This document shows positions 48,894-56,819 of a stretch of DNA of 64,000 bases, piece by piece; the first letter of the stretch is position 1; every line of letters starts with the position of its first letter. Made by a program: the position numbers and the translations under genes. This DNA is from Qipengyuania psychrotolerans (GTDB lineage: Bacteria > Pseudomonadota > Alphaproteobacteria > Sphingomonadales > Sphingomonadaceae), in the NCBI RefSeq assembly GCF_019711355.1, contig NZ_CP081297.1, positions 620,001 through 684,000 of the forward strand, in the 5' to 3' direction. Under the pieces are notes generated by a model. It worked only from the letters and a program-made list of their open reading frames with translations, did no database searches and was not told the origin of the DNA.

Positions 48894-49886
48894 TCAGCCG
48901 ACCTCGCTCGGCCGCTGGAGGACCTGCATCGGTTTGCCGGCAATCGTTGTCCGGGCCTGGACTGCGGCCCACAGCACGGGGTGAGGTTCGGCCGCGAATG
49001 CACCTGGGGTCGTATTCATGAACCGGCGGAAATCGCGAATGAAGTGCGCCTGGTCGACATATTGGTGGTCGAGCGTGTTGATCCACGACAGCGACGGGTC
49101 CAGCATGTACTGGGCCAGGCTCCGCAGAAAACGCTGGCGGCGCAGCAGCAGCCGGGGAGTGAACCCGAAAGCCGAGAGTGACAGCCGCTCGAGTGCACGC
49201 ACCCCTATGCCCGTCCGCTCGGCGAGCGCAGTGACCGAAGTCACCTCGGGATCGAGCAATGCGCAATGAGCATCAAATATGGTATCTTCCCGGCGCCCCG
49301 GATTTTCCAGCATTGCCGCCAAATGCGCGTCGATACCCGCAGTTACCTCGGAAAAATTCTTCCCGGGCTGGTCGCAAGCGAGCAATGGGGCGAGATCGGC
49401 AAAAGGGCTATCCTGGCCAATCACCTCCCACCGATCGGCATACTCGCACGCGCGAATGCCGACGAACCGCGCCCAGCCAAGCGGCAGCAAGCTAATCGTC
49501 CAATAGCGGCCCGGACCGAGCGAGAAATGTGTCGCCTGACTGGTCGGACCTATCGCGCAAATTGGATTGCAGCCCTCCAATGGGCCGGGACCGGTGCAGG
49601 CAGCCATATCGCCATCGACCGTCATGCGAACGTTGGGCCATTCGGGATAAACCTGATCGAACACCGTAGGCGTTCCCGGGTCTACGAGCGTCATCGAGTA
49701 GGTGGAGACGTAAGGCCGCAACGGAGCAGCAGGCAACGCATAGCTTACGGTGACCCCCCGGTTCAGGTTGGCGGCTTGATCGAAAACTGGGGAATCTCCA
49801 TTGGCGACCCACTTATTAGTCGCACCTACAGGACAGGTGGGCGTAACTCCAGCAGATGATTGCACGACAAACCGTGTGCCAGACAA
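48894..49886 (-). CDS. AraC-family transcriptional regulator
   Basis: A 330-residue regulator. The N-terminal sensor region (about residues 40-180; RPYVSTYSMTLVDP and LGPGRYWTISLLPLGWARF) is of the kind found in AraC proteins with a DUF6597-like domain. The C-terminus carries two HTH motifs (VTALAERTGIGVRALERLSLSAFG, given as ALAERTGIGVRALERL, then YVDQAHFIRDFRRFMNTTPG). The first codon used here is TTG 49886; other starts such as GTG a few codons down are possible. Target genes are unknown. It is divergent from the 50231 cassette across 340 bp. Confidence 0.82.
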   Translation of the reverse strand: MSGTRFVVQSSAGVTPTCPVGATNKWVANGDSPVFDQAANLNRGVTVSYALPAAPLRPYVSTYSMTLVDPGTPTVFDQVYPEWPNVRMTVDGDMAACTGPGPLEGCNPICAIGPTSQATHFSLGPGRYWTISLLPLGWARFVGIRACEYADRWEVIGQDSPFADLAPLLACDQPGKNFSEVTAGIDAHLAAMLENPGRREDTIFDAHCALLDPEVTSVTALAERTGIGVRALERLSLSAFGFTPRLLLRRQRFLRSLAQYMLDPSLSWINTLDHQYVDQAHFIRDFRRFMNTTPGAFAAEPHPVLWAAVQARTTIAGKPMQVLQRPSEVG

Positions 49887-49932
49887 GCGATCGTCAATTG
49901 AACCCCAACCGCCGGACCGGGTATCAACCGCA

Positions 49933-49958
49933 GGGTTGTTAGCGGACCGTCTGCTCCC
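49933..49958 (+). repeat. Dispersed palindromic repeat, copy 1
   Basis: The stretch reads GGGTTGTTAGCGGACC then GTCTGCTCCC. It shares the core G-G-G-T-n-G-T-T-A-G-C-G-G with copies at 49994 and 52933. The core is imperfectly palindromic (AGCGGAC / GTCTGCT). Confidence 0.5.
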
Positions 49959-49993
49959 GGCATATCGCTAGCGCCATGGCACCGTCCGAATTT

Positions 49994-50019
49994 GGGTGGT
50001 AAGCGGACAGTCCGCTCCT
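49994..50019 (+). repeat. Dispersed palindromic repeat, copy 2
   Basis: GGGTGGTAAGCGGAC followed by AGTCCGCTCC: here the core AGCGGAC-A-GTCCGCT is a perfect 15-base palindrome. It starts 61 bp after copy 1. Confidence 0.5.
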
Positions 50020-50230
50020 AGTGCGGTAAGATGGGAAGCTGCCATGCAGCACCCGCACTGATTTCGGAACCGGCATGTCCAAAAAACGGGCTTATTTTCT
50101 AGCCCACCGTTTGGCGGTCCATCAGAAGATGTGCACGAGCCTATCGGGTAACAATCTCGGTCAGCGGAGTAAGGAGAGACCTCCGCACAAGGGTAACGGC
50201 GCGTTAACCACCGGCACGTAATTACCCATC

Positions 50231-51085
50231 ATGTTTTTGACGACTGCTTTGCTTTCAGCCGGACCGATATCGGTCGATCCGTGGCTCCGTCTTGAAGCCG
50301 ATGCCGTCTATGCCGAGGCCGAGGTGCCGGATGGCGACGAGGACGTCGATGCAAGCGCAATCATCGGCGAAGTAACGGTTGGCGCGACTGCCGAGTTCGA
50401 GAATACGGAAATCACCGTCTCTGCGCTCACTGAGTACGTCGAGTTCGCCGACCCGGATTTTACGGACAGGTTCCGGCATCGAGGGCGCATCGAGCTTTTG
50501 CATGACGTCAATGAGAACTGGGAGATACGGTTGCGTGCCGATCGCAGCCTGCGTTTCCCCTCGGCTGAATATTTCGACATCGACGAAACCGAGCTGCGCG
50601 CGCGCGTCCGCTTCGAACCGGTGCTTGACCATCGGTTAGGTGCTGCCATCCGTTGGCGCGAGCGGGAGTATAACGACGGCACCAATGCGACCGGGGACGG
50701 TCCGCGCATTGAAGGCGAATATCGCTATCGCTTCGGACGATATCACTATTTCGAGCTCGAAGCGCGCTACGAGACGATCTACTCGGATGACCCTAGACGT
50801 AACTACTCCCGGCAGGCTGCGGCAGTAAGCTATACTCGGCCGTTGACCGACGATCTGCGCGTGCGTCCAAAGCTTGCCTATCGCGAAACCGACTATCCCA
50901 GACGTATCGTTGAAGGGACGGTTTATCGTCAAGACCGCCGCTGGGTGCCCGAGGTCGAATTCCTATGGTGGCCTGGCGATTGGCGCATGTCGGCCGAGTT
51001 CCAGTATCAGGCGCGCCAGTCGACCGAACCGGACCGAACACAATCCGGCCCAAGGGTGCAGGTTACGGTCGCCCATGTCTTTTAG
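50231..51085 (+). CDS. Predicted outer-membrane beta-barrel protein of the ATP-grasp cassette
   Basis: A 284-residue protein of which most is alternating beta strands with charged/aromatic ends (LRLEADAVYAEAEV, EITVSALTEYVEF, YHYFELEARYETIY, WRMSAEFQYQAR), and the last residue is Phe in VQVTVAHVF, the classical outer-membrane barrel ending. The N-terminus (MFLTTALLSAG) is a short hydrophobic stretch without basic residues, so signal peptide assignment is weak. No close family is recognised. It overlaps the 7-TM gene by 11 bp, making a shared transcript near-certain. Confidence 0.65.
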   Translation: MFLTTALLSAGPISVDPWLRLEADAVYAEAEVPDGDEDVDASAIIGEVTVGATAEFENTEITVSALTEYVEFADPDFTDRFRHRGRIELLHDVNENWEIRLRADRSLRFPSAEYFDIDETELRARVRFEPVLDHRLGAAIRWREREYNDGTNATGDGPRIEGEYRYRFGRYHYFELEARYETIYSDDPRRNYSRQAAAVSYTRPLTDDLRVRPKLAYRETDYPRRIVEGTVYRQDRRWVPEVEFLWWPGDWRMSAEFQYQARQSTEPDRTQSGPRVQVTVAHVF

Positions 51086-51869
51086 CTTTCCCGAACGTCC
51101 GAAAAACCGCCTGGCAGTGATCCGTGCGATAGCCTTTAGCCTGTTCGGCCTGGCGATCGTGGCCGCACTGGTGGTGAGCGCGGTCTTGCATATGCCGGAA
51201 ACCATGCTGTCTGTGCCTAGCGACAGCATGCCGACGGCGCTGAAGAGGTGGGGTCTCGGCGCCGATCACTTGCTCCTTGCCATGCCATTGGGAGCGGTGC
51301 TGGTGCTCTTCAGCCGGCTGGTGGTCGGCATCGATACGTTCGGCATCTTCACGCCGATGCTCATCGCCCTTGCCTTTCTTCAGCTTGGACCTGTGCTTGG
51401 ACCGGTCGCCATGGGTGGAGCAATCCTGATCGGCATGGCAATCGTGCCGCTGCTCGAAAAGTTCGACATCACACGGATGGGAATGATGGCTGTGCTCATC
51501 GGTGTAGTCGCGCTTGTTCAATTCCTGTTGCAGCAAGCACTGGGCGGAGCGCTTCTGGACACGGCCTTTCCGGTCGTGGTCTCCGCTCTCGTAGTTGAGC
51601 GCTGGTGGATCACGCGGCAGACCGATGGAGGCCTGGAGGCCGCGTGGCTCGCGCTAGCGACCATCGCCCTTGCCGCCATTATCCAATTCTCACTCGCCGC
51701 GCCGATCATCGCGGCGATCACTAGGGAAACACCGGTGATGCTGCCGATCTTCTCGATCCTGGCTGCTTTGCTGATCTCCCGTTACCGTGGGTTACGTCTC
51801 ACAGAACTCCGCCGCTTCACTGCAGTCTTGGAAAAAAACGATGGACCTGCTGGGCATCAATCGGCGTAA
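51075..51869 (+). CDS. Seven-TM membrane protein, like the membrane half of transglutaminase-7TM proteins
   Basis: A 264-residue inner-membrane protein with about seven hydrophobic segments. The stretch TFGIFTPMLIALAFLQL and later PVVVSALVVERWW resemble the membrane domain of proteins known as inactive transglutaminase fused to 7 transmembrane helices, which usually sit beside an alpha-glutamate-ligase-like ATP-grasp gene. Here the transglutaminase portion is missing: only about 85 residues precede the TFGIF motif. ATG 51075 overlaps the previous gene; the ATP-grasp gene starts before this one ends. Confidence 0.7.
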   Translation: MSFSFPERPKNRLAVIRAIAFSLFGLAIVAALVVSAVLHMPETMLSVPSDSMPTALKRWGLGADHLLLAMPLGAVLVLFSRLVVGIDTFGIFTPMLIALAFLQLGPVLGPVAMGGAILIGMAIVPLLEKFDITRMGMMAVLIGVVALVQFLLQQALGGALLDTAFPVVVSALVVERWWITRQTDGGLEAAWLALATIALAAIIQFSLAAPIIAAITRETPVMLPIFSILAALLISRYRGLRLTELRRFTAVLEKNDGPAGHQSA

Positions 51870-52689
51870 CAGCATCATCGCGCAGGTGAACTCGCGCAAG
51901 GCCATTGCCCTTGCCGACGACAAGATGGCCTTGAAAAAGGTGCTGTCGGAGGCAGGCATTGCGGTCCCCAAGACGCTAGCAGTGTTTCGCGGCCTTTCCG
52001 ATATCGTGGTTGAGGATTTGGCAGCTCTGCCACGCGATTTCGTCATGAAGCCGACCAACGGTCGCAAGGGCCTTGGCATTGCGATCGCCACGAACTGGGA
52101 TGGCTCTACTTGCGAGGTCTCTGGCGACAGCTGGACCGCCGACAATATCCGCAGTCATCTGCGCAATATTTTGACAGGCGAGTTCACGTCCTCCGGCGCA
52201 CACCGCGACACTGCATTCATCGAGGCGATGATCGAACCCCACGATGTTTTCTCAGCGCTTGGTAGCCGCGGCTTGGCAGACATACGGATAATCTGCCTTG
52301 ACGATCAGCCGATCCAGGCGATGCTTCGGCTTCCCATCGAAGGATCTGGCGGCAAGGCAAACCTTCACCGCGGTGCCGTCGGCATGGCCTTGTCGCTGGA
52401 AGACGGATGCTGTTTTCGCGCTTATCGCGGGGGTGAAGTCCTGCAACATAATCCCGAAACCGGCGAACGCCTGATTGGCTTCGAAATGCCGAACTGGGAG
52501 CAAGTGGTTGGGGTTGCCTCCGCATCCGCCAAGGCGAGCGGATTGGGCTATTCAGGTGCGGACCTGGTGTTGGATAACGCAGGCGAGGTTTTGGTGCTGG
52601 AGGTGAATGCCTTCCCGGGCATCGAAATCCAGAACGTGCACAATTCTGGCTTACGCGACCTCATCGAAACGGCGCGTAAATCAGGATGA
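51841..52689 (+). CDS. RimK-like ATP-grasp ligase (alpha-L-glutamate ligase-like)
   Basis: A 282-residue ATP-grasp enzyme, a class that joins an amino acid to a carboxylate via an acyl-phosphate. The first ATP loop is FVMKPTNGRKGLGI; the central LADIRIICLDDQPIQAMLRLP follows (quoted as DIRIICLDDQPIQAML) and the metal-binding acids are in GADLVLDNAGEVLVLEVNAF (Glu and Asn in LEVNAFPG). The layout matches the RimK-related alpha-L-glutamate ligase-like subfamily. ATG 51841 is preferred because homology starts at LLGINRRN; the longer frame from 51787 is not. Substrate unknown. Confidence 0.78.
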   Translation: MDLLGINRRNSIIAQVNSRKAIALADDKMALKKVLSEAGIAVPKTLAVFRGLSDIVVEDLAALPRDFVMKPTNGRKGLGIAIATNWDGSTCEVSGDSWTADNIRSHLRNILTGEFTSSGAHRDTAFIEAMIEPHDVFSALGSRGLADIRIICLDDQPIQAMLRLPIEGSGGKANLHRGAVGMALSLEDGCCFRAYRGGEVLQHNPETGERLIGFEMPNWEQVVGVASASAKASGLGYSGADLVLDNAGEVLVLEVNAFPGIEIQNVHNSGLRDLIETARKSG

Positions 52690-53167
52690 TCATGGAAGCG
52701 ACTGTGCGAGGGTCGGGCCAACACCCATGATTGGGGCTGTATGATCGCTAAAAACACACTCGGATTGCGGCTATCATAATCGGCGAGCTCCCCTGCGCTG
52801 TTCTGACGGCCGCTTCCGGAGGTAGTCCAGATGCAGCCCTTCGTCCGAAATGAGGGCGCTAAGCTGAAACACCCGGTTTGTCGGGAGTGTCTGCTTACGG
52901 AACAGCGCATCATCGCAATAACGTCCGCAATCGGGTCGTTAGCGGTCGGTCAGCTTTTGGGCAAAAATTCACGCTTTCTGCCGATTGTCTGAGAAATATC
53001 GACTGTCCTACAGTTCTGACGTGCCTGTATGCCTCGGGCCATGGTCTTCCAAAAATCACTCCGCCACCGATTGCGCCTTTCTCTTGGCGTCCTTCCCCCA
53101 CTTTTCTTCCTCAGGACCGTGTTCCATGTGTTCCATCCGGCAGGGTCCCTGCTAGGGAAGTCCTAAC
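52690..53167. other. Intergenic gap before folP, with a repeat copy
   Basis: No convincing gene. It contains repeat copy 3 (52933-52960) and, at 53119-53136, the tandem GTGTTCCAT GTGTTCCAT. Composition is less GC-rich than the flanks by eye. It marks the right end of the accessory block. Confidence 0.5.
52933..52960 (+). repeat. Dispersed palindromic repeat, copy 3
   Basis: GGGTCGTTAGCGGTCGG then TCAGCTTTTGG, sharing the GGGT-n-GTTAGCGG core with copies 1 and 2 about 3 kb to the left, on the other side of the ATP-grasp cassette. Its inverted half is degenerate. Confidence 0.45.
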
Positions 53168-54283
53168 ATGATCCAACACGTCTACATCCGCCCCACGGGC
53201 TTCGCGCCAGGTCCCCAATCCGAACACGGCAACGCCATCCGGCTGGCCGGTACCATGGTCTATGCCAGCCGCTTTGCCGTGATCCTTCGGCGGGGCGGGG
53301 ATGTGGTGGAGCGATGGCTGGCTTCGCCGGACACTATCGACGAGGTGATGGGGCAGCTGCCCGACGAGATCGGCGCGGATGCGGAAGAGCAGTGGGCGAA
53401 CCTCACCTTGGCCCATCCGCCCATGCAACTGGGGGAGCGTTCCATCGCGCTGGACCAGCCGCAGGTGATGGGCATCCTCAACGTCACGCCCGACAGCTTC
53501 AGCGATGGCGGGCGCTTCCTCGATGACCGCGAGGCCGGCCGCGACCATGCCGCCGCGATGGTGGAGGCGGGTGCTGCAATCCTCGACATCGGCGGCGAAA
53601 GCACCCGGCCGGGCGCCAAGCCGCTTTGGGAAGGCGACGAGATCGAGCGGGTCGTGCCGGCGATCGAAGCGTGCTCGGCCATGGGCGCTGCGATCAGCAT
53701 CGATACCCGCAAGGCCGCTGTCATGCAGGCCGCGCTGGAAGCCGGTGCGCATCTGGTAAACGACGTCTCGGGCCTCGCGCATGATCCGCGCAGCGCCGAA
53801 GTGGTTGCGGAAGCCGGTTGCCCGGTCGTGCTGATGCATGCGCCCGGAGGGGCGGGGGAGGACCTTCACTCCGGCGCAGACTATGACAATGTGGTGTTCG
53901 ATGTGTTCGACGCCCTGCGCGCCCGCCGCGATGCGGCGCTGGCGGCGGGGATCGACAAAGGCAACATCCTGCTCGACGTGGGCATCGGCTTTGGCAAGTC
54001 GCTGGGCGAGAACCTGGCGCTGATCAACGCGCTGCCGCTGTTCCATGCGCTGGGCCACCCGCTGCTCTTCGGGGCCAGCCGCAAGCGCATGATCGGCGCA
54101 CTCAGCAAGGAGGCGCCCGTGGAAGACCGACTGGGCGGCAGCATCGCGCTGGCACTGGAAGCGATGCGGGGCGGGGCTCAGGTTGTACGGGTCCATGATG
54201 TTGCCGAGACCGTGCAGGCGCGCAACGTTTGGCGCGGCCTTCGCGATGCGGCGCTTACGGATTTTTCTGACCTGCCGGGCTAA
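53168..54283 (+). CDS. folP: Dihydropteroate synthase with long N-terminal extension
   Basis: Condenses p-aminobenzoate with the pterin pyrophosphate in folate synthesis. The TIM-barrel signatures are all present: MGILNVTPDSFSDGG, DIGGESTRPGA, VNDVSG, DVGIGFGKS and GASRKRMIG. The enzyme is 371 residues long because about 95 residues precede the first motif (starting MIQHVYIRPTGF); E. coli FolP is 282. The extension has no signal peptide and no domain I recognise, and may be a Sphingomonadales feature. The stop overlaps the convergent SDR stop by 4 bp. Confidence 0.94.
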   Translation: MIQHVYIRPTGFAPGPQSEHGNAIRLAGTMVYASRFAVILRRGGDVVERWLASPDTIDEVMGQLPDEIGADAEEQWANLTLAHPPMQLGERSIALDQPQVMGILNVTPDSFSDGGRFLDDREAGRDHAAAMVEAGAAILDIGGESTRPGAKPLWEGDEIERVVPAIEACSAMGAAISIDTRKAAVMQAALEAGAHLVNDVSGLAHDPRSAEVVAEAGCPVVLMHAPGGAGEDLHSGADYDNVVFDVFDALRARRDAALAAGIDKGNILLDVGIGFGKSLGENLALINALPLFHALGHPLLFGASRKRMIGALSKEAPVEDRLGGSIALALEAMRGGAQVVRVHDVAETVQARNVWRGLRDAALTDFSDLPG

Positions 54284-55059
54284 CCTGGCGAGGCAGCGCT
54301 GCCAGCCAGCAAGCCGCCATCGAGCGTGAGTTCGGAACCGGTCATGTAGCCACTGTCATCCGACGCGAGGTAGACGCACAGGGCCGCGACTTCCTCTACA
54401 GTGCCGAAACGCTTGAGCGGTGTGTCGGCGACCAGCGCTGCCATCTTCTCGTCCCGGTCGGGGCCATCGCCCAGCATCGGCTCCCAGATCGGTGTGAGAA
54501 TCGCGGCAGGGTGGACCGAATTGCAGCGGATCGCCCAGCCATTCTGCGCCGCGTAGAGCGCGACCGACTTGGAGTGATTGCGAATGGCCGCCTTGCTCGC
54601 TGCGTAAGCTGCTGCGCCGGGAATGCCGACTAGGCCTGAACGCGAAGACATGTTGATGATGGACCCGCTGCCCTTCGCCTTCATCGCCCTGAGGGCATAG
54701 CGGCATCCCATGAACGTACCGTCGGTGTTGACGGCGTGAACGCGGCGCCATTCCTCAAGGCTTGCGTTTTCGGGATCGTGGGCGGCGGGGCCTCCCTCGA
54801 AACCGGTGATCCCAGCGTTGTTGACCAGCACATCGATGGCCGGAAAAGCCAGTTCGAACGTGTTCCAATCGGCTTCGTCGCTGACATCAAGCCTGGCAAA
54901 CTCGCAGCCCAGTTCGCCAGCAGCTTTCCTGCCTTCGTCCTCGTCGATATCGGTAAGGATAACGCGTGCGCCTTCGGACAGGAAAGCAGCGCAAACTGCC
55001 TTGCCGATACCGCGCGCACCGCCCGTTACCATGCACAGTTTGTCGTCAAGTTTTTGCAT
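54280..55059 (-). CDS. Short-chain dehydrogenase/reductase (classical SDR)
   Basis: A 259-residue classical SDR: cofactor loop [11 protein letters not shown], acidic residue at DIDEDE (suggesting NAD+), NNAGITG, Ser in MSSRSGLVG, catalytic Tyr and Lys in [12 protein letters not shown], and the PxxWEP-like turn. Closest in look to cyclohexanol or 3-oxoacyl reductases; substrate unknown. ATG 55059 begins the homology. The upstream response regulator is on the same strand with a 19 bp gap. Confidence 0.88.
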   Translation of the reverse strand: MQKLDDKLCMVTGGARGIGKAVCAAFLSEGARVILTDIDEDEGRKAAGELGCEFARLDVSDEADWNTFELAFPAIDVLVNNAGITGFEGGPAAHDPENASLEEWRRVHAVNTDGTFMGCRYALRAMKAKGSGSIINMSSRSGLVGIPGAAAYAASKAAIRNHSKSVALYAAQNGWAIRCNSVHPAAILTPIWEPMLGDGPDRDEKMAALVADTPLKRFGTVEEVAALCVYLASDDSGYMTGSELTLDGGLLAGSAASPG

Positions 55060-55078
55060 GGTCGCGGAGTTTAGCCGC

Positions 55079-56497
55079 TCAGGCTGCGTTGTCGATCCCG
55101 AGTTCGCTGAGCTTGCGGTATAGGGTTGAGCGGCCAATGCCGAGCCGGCGTGCGACTTCAGTCATCCGGCCGCGATAATGGCCGATGGCGAGGCGGATGA
55201 TGTCGGCCTCGATATCTTCGAGCGGACGCAGGTTTCCGTCGTCCTCATAAAGCAGGACGCCGAGCCCGCGTGCACGGCTTTCGCCGCGGTCCGGGCTGTC
55301 GCCCAGCAATTGCGCAAGTTGCGGGAAGCTGTGTGCCGTTAGCGCTTCGCGGTTCTCGAATACACAGGCGCGGAAAAGAACGGCCTGAAGCTGCCGGACA
55401 TTGCCGGGCCAATCGTAGGCTTCAAGCAGTGTGAGACCGCTGTCCGCGATCGAATGGTGTTTAAGGCCCGGTTGCTCGGCAATCCTCGAAAGGAAATACC
55501 GTGTCAGGGCCGGAATGTCGCCAAGCCGCTCACGCAGGGGCGGAAGCACGATATGCGTGGCAGACAGGATGTCGCGCAGAGCCGCAGAGAATTGTCCGTC
55601 CTCGACAAGCTGATCGAGAGCCGTGTCGCAAGCTCCGAAAACTCTTACATCAACTTTGAAGCCGTGGGATGCGCCGGTTGGGCGCACAATCCCGGTCTTG
55701 AGAGTTTCGGCGAGCCGTTCCTGAAGGGGCAGATCGATCCGGTCGATGTCGTCCAACATCAAGGTTCCGCCATCGCAGGTCTGGAGCAGTCCGACCTGCC
55801 GGTCGAACGCGCCGGGGAATGCTCCCTTCTCGTGGCCGAACAGCAGGGACTCGAGCGAATTGCCAGGCAGGCCTGCACAATTGACGAGCCGGACCTGCGC
55901 TTTGGCGCGGGTCGATGCCTGGTGCATCGCTCGCAGCAACATCTCCTTGCCGGTACCCGTCTCGCCTTCGACGAGGACAGGTCCGTGGCCGCGCGCTGCG
56001 GTCGCCGCTTTCGCAATCGCTGTGCGGAACGGAGCGGCTGTGCCAACCATCGCATCGAAATCGAGCTCTTCGGAAAGCTTCTCCGTCATCGGCTGCAATT
56101 CGTCTTTGGGAGCTTCGCGGTGCGTTGCACTTCGCAATGCGGACAGCAGGCGTTCCGGTGCGATAGGCTTGATAAGATAATCCGTTGCGCCCGCGCGCAT
56201 CGCCTCGACAGCAAGCACCGGCGAGGTGCTGGCGGTTAGCATCATGATCGGGAGGGTGGGGCGTGCATCCTTGAGGCTGCGGATGAAAATACATGCATCA
56301 TCGCCTGGCACCCATTGGTCGAGCAATACGGCAGCGACCTGTGCGCCTTCCTTGGACGACAGGGTTTCCTGCGCTTCTTCGCAGCTTTCCACCACGACTG
56401 TGCGCCATCCTTCACGTGCGGCAAGCGCGGTGACGAGCCGGCTTTGGGCCGGTTCATCGTCGATCAGCATCAACAGGCGGTCGTCCTGTGTCGCCAT
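55079..56497 (-). CDS. NtrC-type response regulator with degenerate sigma-54 contact loop
   Basis: A 472-residue three-domain regulator. Receiver (residues 1-125): acid pair Asp13/Asp14, phosphorylation Asp 60 in VLLDQW, Lys 110. AAA+ domain (about 145-385): Walker A GETGTGKE (178-185), but the sigma-54 loop reads GAFPGA (225-230) in place of GAFTGA, and Walker B ends LDD (248-250) in place of LDE. C-terminal Fis-type HTH (MTEVARRLGIGRSTLYRKL). The phosphorylation machinery looks normal while the sigma-54 interface does not, so it may regulate without sigma-54 remodelling. No partner kinase is adjacent. Confidence 0.88.
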   Translation of the reverse strand: MATQDDRLLMLIDDEPAQSRLVTALAAREGWRTVVVESCEEAQETLSSKEGAQVAAVLLDQWVPGDDACIFIRSLKDARPTLPIMMLTASTSPVLAVEAMRAGATDYLIKPIAPERLLSALRSATHREAPKDELQPMTEKLSEELDFDAMVGTAAPFRTAIAKAATAARGHGPVLVEGETGTGKEMLLRAMHQASTRAKAQVRLVNCAGLPGNSLESLLFGHEKGAFPGAFDRQVGLLQTCDGGTLMLDDIDRIDLPLQERLAETLKTGIVRPTGASHGFKVDVRVFGACDTALDQLVEDGQFSAALRDILSATHIVLPPLRERLGDIPALTRYFLSRIAEQPGLKHHSIADSGLTLLEAYDWPGNVRQLQAVLFRACVFENREALTAHSFPQLAQLLGDSPDRGESRARGLGVLLYEDDGNLRPLEDIEADIIRLAIGHYRGRMTEVARRLGIGRSTLYRKLSELGIDNAA

Positions 56498-56682
56498 AAC
56501 TGCTTCGCGCTCCCATCACCATGTCGCACCACGCGACACTGTCCGGCGATGGTTTACGGCAAAGGGGTAAATGGGCGATTAAGCGTGGGATTCGGCGTAC
56601 TTCCGCGAACTCATCCCCTTGTCGTTGTCGAGAGTGCGTTCTAGAGGATTGATTGAATCGTTTTATTTTTGAGGGACTGAAT

Positions 56683-56808
56683 ATGAAATCCGGCAATGAC
56701 ATGAAGGCGCATAGCAAGACCTATGGCTCCTTCATTGGAATGCTTAAATGGGCAATTCCAGTGATTGCCATCATTGCAGCGGTCGTCGTCATCCTGATTT
56801 CAGGTTGA
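56683..56808 (+). CDS. aa3-type cytochrome oxidase subunit IV-like peptide
   Basis: A 41-residue peptide starting MKSGNDMKAHSKTYGSFIG, followed by one membrane helix (WAIPVIAIIAAVVVILISG). The GNDMKAHxxTYxxF pattern is the bacterial aa3 oxidase subunit IV family (PF07835). In Sphingomonadales this peptide is often found just upstream of pntA, as here with an 11 bp gap. Whether it really serves the oxidase or the transhydrogenase is not known to me. Confidence 0.85.
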   Translation: MKSGNDMKAHSKTYGSFIGMLKWAIPVIAIIAAVVVILISG

Positions 56809-56819
56809 GCGCGCTTTAG

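Larger units (their letters stand above)
49887..50230. other. Intergenic gap with two copies of an imperfect palindromic repeat
   Basis: No gene is seen. The gap contains repeat copies at 49933 and 49994, a weak hairpin around 50085-50105 (GGGCT/AGCCC) and an AAGGAGAG near 50170. The promoter for the 50231 gene should lie here but I see no clear -35/-10 pair. Confidence 0.5.

Noticed and set aside
53121..53133. GTTC-N5-GTTC before folP as a third LexA box
   Set aside because: The spacing is 5 instead of 7, and it arises from the tandem repeat GTGTTCCAT.
56560..56590. CtrA-like site (TTAA-N7-TTTA) upstream of the NtrC-type gene
   Set aside because: The second half deviates from TTAA and no promoter elements align with it.
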